Notes under the pieces: generated by a model
Told to the model about the DNA's origin: nothing
The model's input: only the letters and a program-made list of their open reading frames with translations
Database searches by the model: none
Shown: piece by piece, positions 60,489-64,000 of the stretch
Position numbering within the stretch: position 1 is the first letter of the stretch
Layout: each line of letters begins with the position of its first letter
Program-made: the position numbers and the translations under genes
Assembly (NCBI RefSeq): GCF_022682495.2
Contig: NC_071398.1
Location: 86,323,193 to 86,387,192 of the forward strand
Reading direction: 5' to 3'
Length of the DNA: 64,000 nucleotides
Origin: Desmodus rotundus
Lineage: Eukaryota; Chordata; Mammalia; Chiroptera; Phyllostomidae

Positions 60489-61065
60489 AAACCCTTTGAG
60501 GTACATGTTTTAGTTTGGGCTCCCCAAACTGCAAACCCTGCTAAGAAACTGGGGACTAGGAATTTATGTGCAAAGTGAATCCAGGAATCACAAGTGGAGA
60601 AATGGGGAAAGTGAAACAGAGAAAAGAGAAAAAAATTTTTTTTAAAAAAAGGAGCATTAATGAATGGATTTCCACTGTGGACAACTTTAGCTTAATCCTC
60701 CTGAGAATCTTCTGAGAAACCATATGGAACAGGCCTCAGAATCACTCCACCTGTAGGCATCTCTCCTCTGGTTGATGTTGAGGTTGCCCCTAGGAGCATA
60801 AACTCTTAGGCTTTTAGGTTTTGCGAGTGTCTTTGAAAAGGAAGAGGAAAGATCCCAGTTGTGGAGGTGGGAAAATGTCAAGCTTCTATTGCAGCTGCTG
60901 GTGAGTTCAGGTGGGCCAGGGGGGATGGGAAGACAACCAACAGCATCTGCTAATGTAGTATCAGTAATGGGTGCTCTACACATTTGATTTTGCAATAAAG
61001 TGGGGGAAATTTGCCAAACAATTAGAGTAAATATATGCAATGTTGATAATAAGAACTCTAGTCAT
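60489..61065. other. Unassigned non-coding sequence
   Basis: An A/T homopolymer palindrome lies at about 60630-60650. The 117-codon minus ORF at 60687-61040 has no domain. Confidence 0.4.
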
Positions 61066-61069
61066 TAGG

Positions 61070-61252
61070 GAAAATACTTAACAATATGCCAGGGACCACA
61101 CGTGATTTGCCAGACTTCTTCATATTCTATCATGTAATTCTTCCAACAGTCTTGTGAGATAAATGTTAATATCCTTATTTTACAAGCAAGGAAACTGAGG
61201 CTTGTAAGTATTTAAGTAGCTGTCCCAAGGATTCACGTCCATGTTCACCTCC
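61070..61252 (-). repeat. MIR SINE
   Basis: Reverse MIR: 'ctatcatgtaattcttccaacagtcttgtgagat', 'ttattttacaagcaaggaaactgaggcttg'. Confidence 0.85.
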
Positions 61253-62230
61253 CCACCACAGCTAAGGAGTCATAATACTAACTCAGAAGCCCCTAGTTTT
61301 TCCATTATGTTTGGTTAGTGCTCACTGTTATTTCTGTTGCTACACAGCATTGCAGAAGACATAGTAGTTCTGAGAAAATAGTGCACAGCATGGGGTATCA
61401 TGAACTGTGATTAGAAAGCCAGGTCTGAGTCATTCCAGAGTGAACTCTATTTGTGGGAATACTCAGGCCCTCTCTTTCTGACTATCCGTGGGCATTTCAT
61501 TGCTCATTAGCATCTCTAGTAGGTAGTGGTTGAGAAAAAAAAAAGACGTAGAACTCAAACTAATCCACCTTGCCCCTTACACAAAAGTCTAGAAAATGCT
61601 GAACCTTTGGCTAATACGAAACTGAAAACTGGCCATGAATATTAATTAGCTTTGCTGCCACTGTCTTCTCATTAGCATAAATGACCAAGCTGATGCCCTC
61701 ACTGTGAACATTGATCCTGTAACTTCAGCCTCCTTAACCCCATTGTGGAACTACACCTTTCATTTTCCTTACTGATCCTGAATAGGCAGTCGTTCAACCT
61801 TGCTGATTTTGCTGCAAAAGGACAAGAACTTGGAGTTGTTATGCACCGAAGGAAGAATAGGACTAGTCATCCACGTTCCCACACTCTCTCCCAATCTGTT
61901 GTCATCATAGTAGCTGGCCACGGTCAGATGATACAGACTTCTTGGCCAAAGAACAAAGGAAAGCTAACTGACCCACGTGGGCACTGAACCCCTGACCTCA
62001 TTAGCATTGTTTTCTTACCACCTCTGCGAACAGACAGCCCAATTATGAACACCAAATCAAAGAGGGAAGTCACCTCTTCACCTGGAGCCAAGAAAAGCCT
62101 ACGACTGCTGCTCGTTGAGAAGAGAATGCTTTCCCACTCAAATCACCACAGTACAGTATCCACATCCACAAGCGATTTCTAAGAATCTTCCCTCCGTGCC
62201 TGGCTCAGTCTGACAAGAATTGCCAAGGTG
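61253..62230. other. Unassigned sequence with a possible ancient tRNA-derived repeat
   Basis: On the minus strand near 61970-62030 the order 'ggtggtaagaaaacaatgctaatgaggtcaggggttcagtgcc' resembles the right half of a tRNA (B-box-like GGTTCAGTGCC, complement at 61980-61990). 61635-61685 has ATTAATTAGC/ATTAGCATAA words. Confidence 0.35.
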
Positions 62231-62234
62231 AAGG

Positions 62235-62453
62235 GATGAAGAAGTACAAATTGGTAGTTACAGAACAGTCATGGGGATGTAAAGTACAGCGTAGGGAATA
62301 CAGTCAATAATATTCCAACACTGTGCATGGTGTCAGATGGGTGTGAGATTTACTGGGATGATCGCTTAATAAGTTATAATGTCTAATCACTGAGGTGTAC
62401 ATCTGAAACTAATATAATATTGTATGTCAACTGAAAAATGATGATTAAAAATC
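62235..62453 (+). repeat. L1 3'UTR end (Laurasiatherian L1MA-like)
   Basis: 'acaaattggtagttacagaacagtcatggggatgtaaagtacagcgtagggaatacagtcaataat' and 'gtgtacatctgaaactaatataatattgtatgtcaactgaaaaa' are diagnostic of the terminal L1 3'UTR. Confidence 0.92.
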
Positions 62454-64000
62454 GCTGTCAGTGTGGTTTCCAGCCTGAAAGGTGAGAAAGACTTTGGGAG
62501 CATCACCCTGGACAGATGTTCTGGAGTGTGCTGGAGTGGGCCTTCTCACAAAGACTCTCGAGTCTGAGCCAGCTTGAATCTTCTGCAGTCATGACCCCTC
62601 ACCCTTACCCCCATCTTTGAAACCCTTCTACACTGTGAGTCCTGACGCTTGAAGCTCTGCCTGTGAACAGAACACTTTTTTGATGTCCCCTGAAGGACCT
62701 ACGGCAGAGATATTTCTACAATGGGTTTTACAATTGAGATGACGCTTGCAACTCTATGGCAGTATAGAAGTTCTTCAAAGTAGTTCTTGAACTGCAAAGC
62801 ACAACTTCCTTTTTCTGAAAGGTAGAAAATGTGTACATTCTGTGTCTCTGTGTGCATGAGTATATGTGTGTATGTAATTGTTTAGGAATTTTTTAAATAT
62901 ATAAGTTGAATTAAATTCAACTAGTTGTATTCCTTTTTTTTTTTTTTAAACTGAAGTTATTTCCAGCAGCTCCTGGGTTACAATGATGAGTCAGTCAAGG
63001 AATGATGCTAATATAACCAAAAAAGATGGCCCAATTCCCAGACCAGTTATAGAGCTTTTCTATAACAACGGGCCACAACCTTGGGCAGGGCCACGCAGCT
63101 CACACATGGTGTGATTTACATAATGAGGATAAGGGGAGTTAGAGCATGTACGGTTCATTGGCAAAACATCTTCTCTACTGGAATAAAAAATTCAGTTGGT
63201 TTAGCTTTATATTGTCCTTATATACTAAGGGCAACACTAATTACTGAATGAGTAGATACAAGCCTAGAAGCTAGAGTTGGCCCATCCAAAGGTGAACCAC
63301 AGACTCCAAACTGCGGCTATATTTCAGAACATATTTTACTCTCCAGAAGGTGGTTTTTTTTTTTTTTTGACCCTATAGGTTTAGCCATTAACCCTTTCTT
63401 CCCTTCAACTCTTCTCTTTCCAGCATGAGACAGTAATGAAGTGTCCCCCCAACCTCTCATCAAGCACAAGCATACAATTTACAGCCACAGCAAAACCCAG
63501 TTTATGAGTCAATTCTGACTGACTTGATAGGTATTGCCAACATGCCAGTTCCATTCTCTAATGCCATTCTCTAATTCCACGTAGCATAAGGCAGATTAAA
63601 TAGGCCTACCCTGTGAGTACCCATTGTGTAGTTTGGGCCCATGAAATGTGAGTAGAGAAGTCCCAAACATTTAATTACTTATATTCAACTCTCTAGACTT
63701 TGTAGCAACAAACCCAGAAGTAAACCTGAGCCTCCTGCTGAGAGGTCAGCACCAGAAATGATGGTGCATCATCAGCCTCGGATCCTGAGTGACTTTTATG
63801 TGGAACAGAGCTACTCTGAGCCTGCGTCACCACCTCTAAATGGTAGGGAAAGCAGGAAACCAACCTTTGTTGTTTTAAGTCATGGAGGATTTGGGGTTGT
63901 TTCTTTCCACAGTATATCCTGACTGTCTCACCACACAAGAAGGTATTTCAGCATCTCAGCCTTGCAGAGAGTGGGAATCAGGTAACTGAAGTCTTGCCAA
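62454..64000. other. Unassigned non-coding sequence
   Basis: T homopolymers occur at about 62933-62948 and 63355-63370. No gene, RNA or named repeat recognised up to the window end. Confidence 0.4.

Overview
This window reads as nuclear DNA of a mammal, most likely a bat of the Yangochiroptera. Three young tRNA-derived SINEs carry the bat signature: tRNA-like A and B boxes, a CT-rich middle and an AATAAAATCTTTAAA-type tail. There is also an L1 lineage with a 3' end of the ATATTTTATTGATTATGCTATTACAG type. The rest of the repeat content (MIR, L2, old L1M, MLT1 LTRs, hAT-Charlie fragments) is the ordinary placental set. The bat call rests on remembered repeat families and was not searched. I find no protein-coding exon, no functional RNA gene and no CpG island. 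Every ORF is short (at most 173 codons), starts anywhere and often runs through repeats. I read the window as intergenic or deep intronic, gene-desert-like sequence.

Layout. 1-560 holds a possible old LTR end. 3.4-4.3 kb is unique, regulatory-looking sequence. 5-20 kb is a mosaic of MIR and L2 with two microsatellites (7.7 and 8.0 kb), a well-delimited 188-bp hAT element with an 8-bp target duplication (13.8 kb) and a long sense L2 (15.2-16.4 kb). 21.2-22.8 kb is repeat-poor, rich in TAATTA and SOX/OCT-like words, and looks like a conserved non-coding block. 23.6-33.6 kb has two MLT1-type LTRs, one unnamed LTR-like repeat, MIR and L2. 37.6-43.3 kb is an old antisense L1M. It has been split by a short 5'-truncated young L1 (14-bp target duplication), by a 1.9-kb L1 relative that has a 5'UTR, an ORF1 and a 3' end but no ORF2 (HAL1-like, 15-bp target duplication), and by at least one unassigned insertion. 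44.4-45.4 kb is L2, 46.7-48.0 kb a sense L1 and 48.8-49.2 kb an MLT1A-type LTR. 50.6-54.4 kb is the youngest mobile-element cluster: an L1 end, three tRNA-SINEs, a hAT-like repeat and a TA-flanked inverted-repeat element. 56.7-58.8 kb is a second long repeat-poor, regulatory-looking block. 59-62.5 kb returns to L2, MIR, L1M and an L1 3' end.

Nothing here forms an operon or pathway. The parts most worth following are the HAL1-like element, the TA-flanked palindromic element, the two SINE subfamilies, and the repeat-poor blocks that may be long-range enhancers. Repeat boundaries are estimates by eye unless a target-site duplication fixes them.
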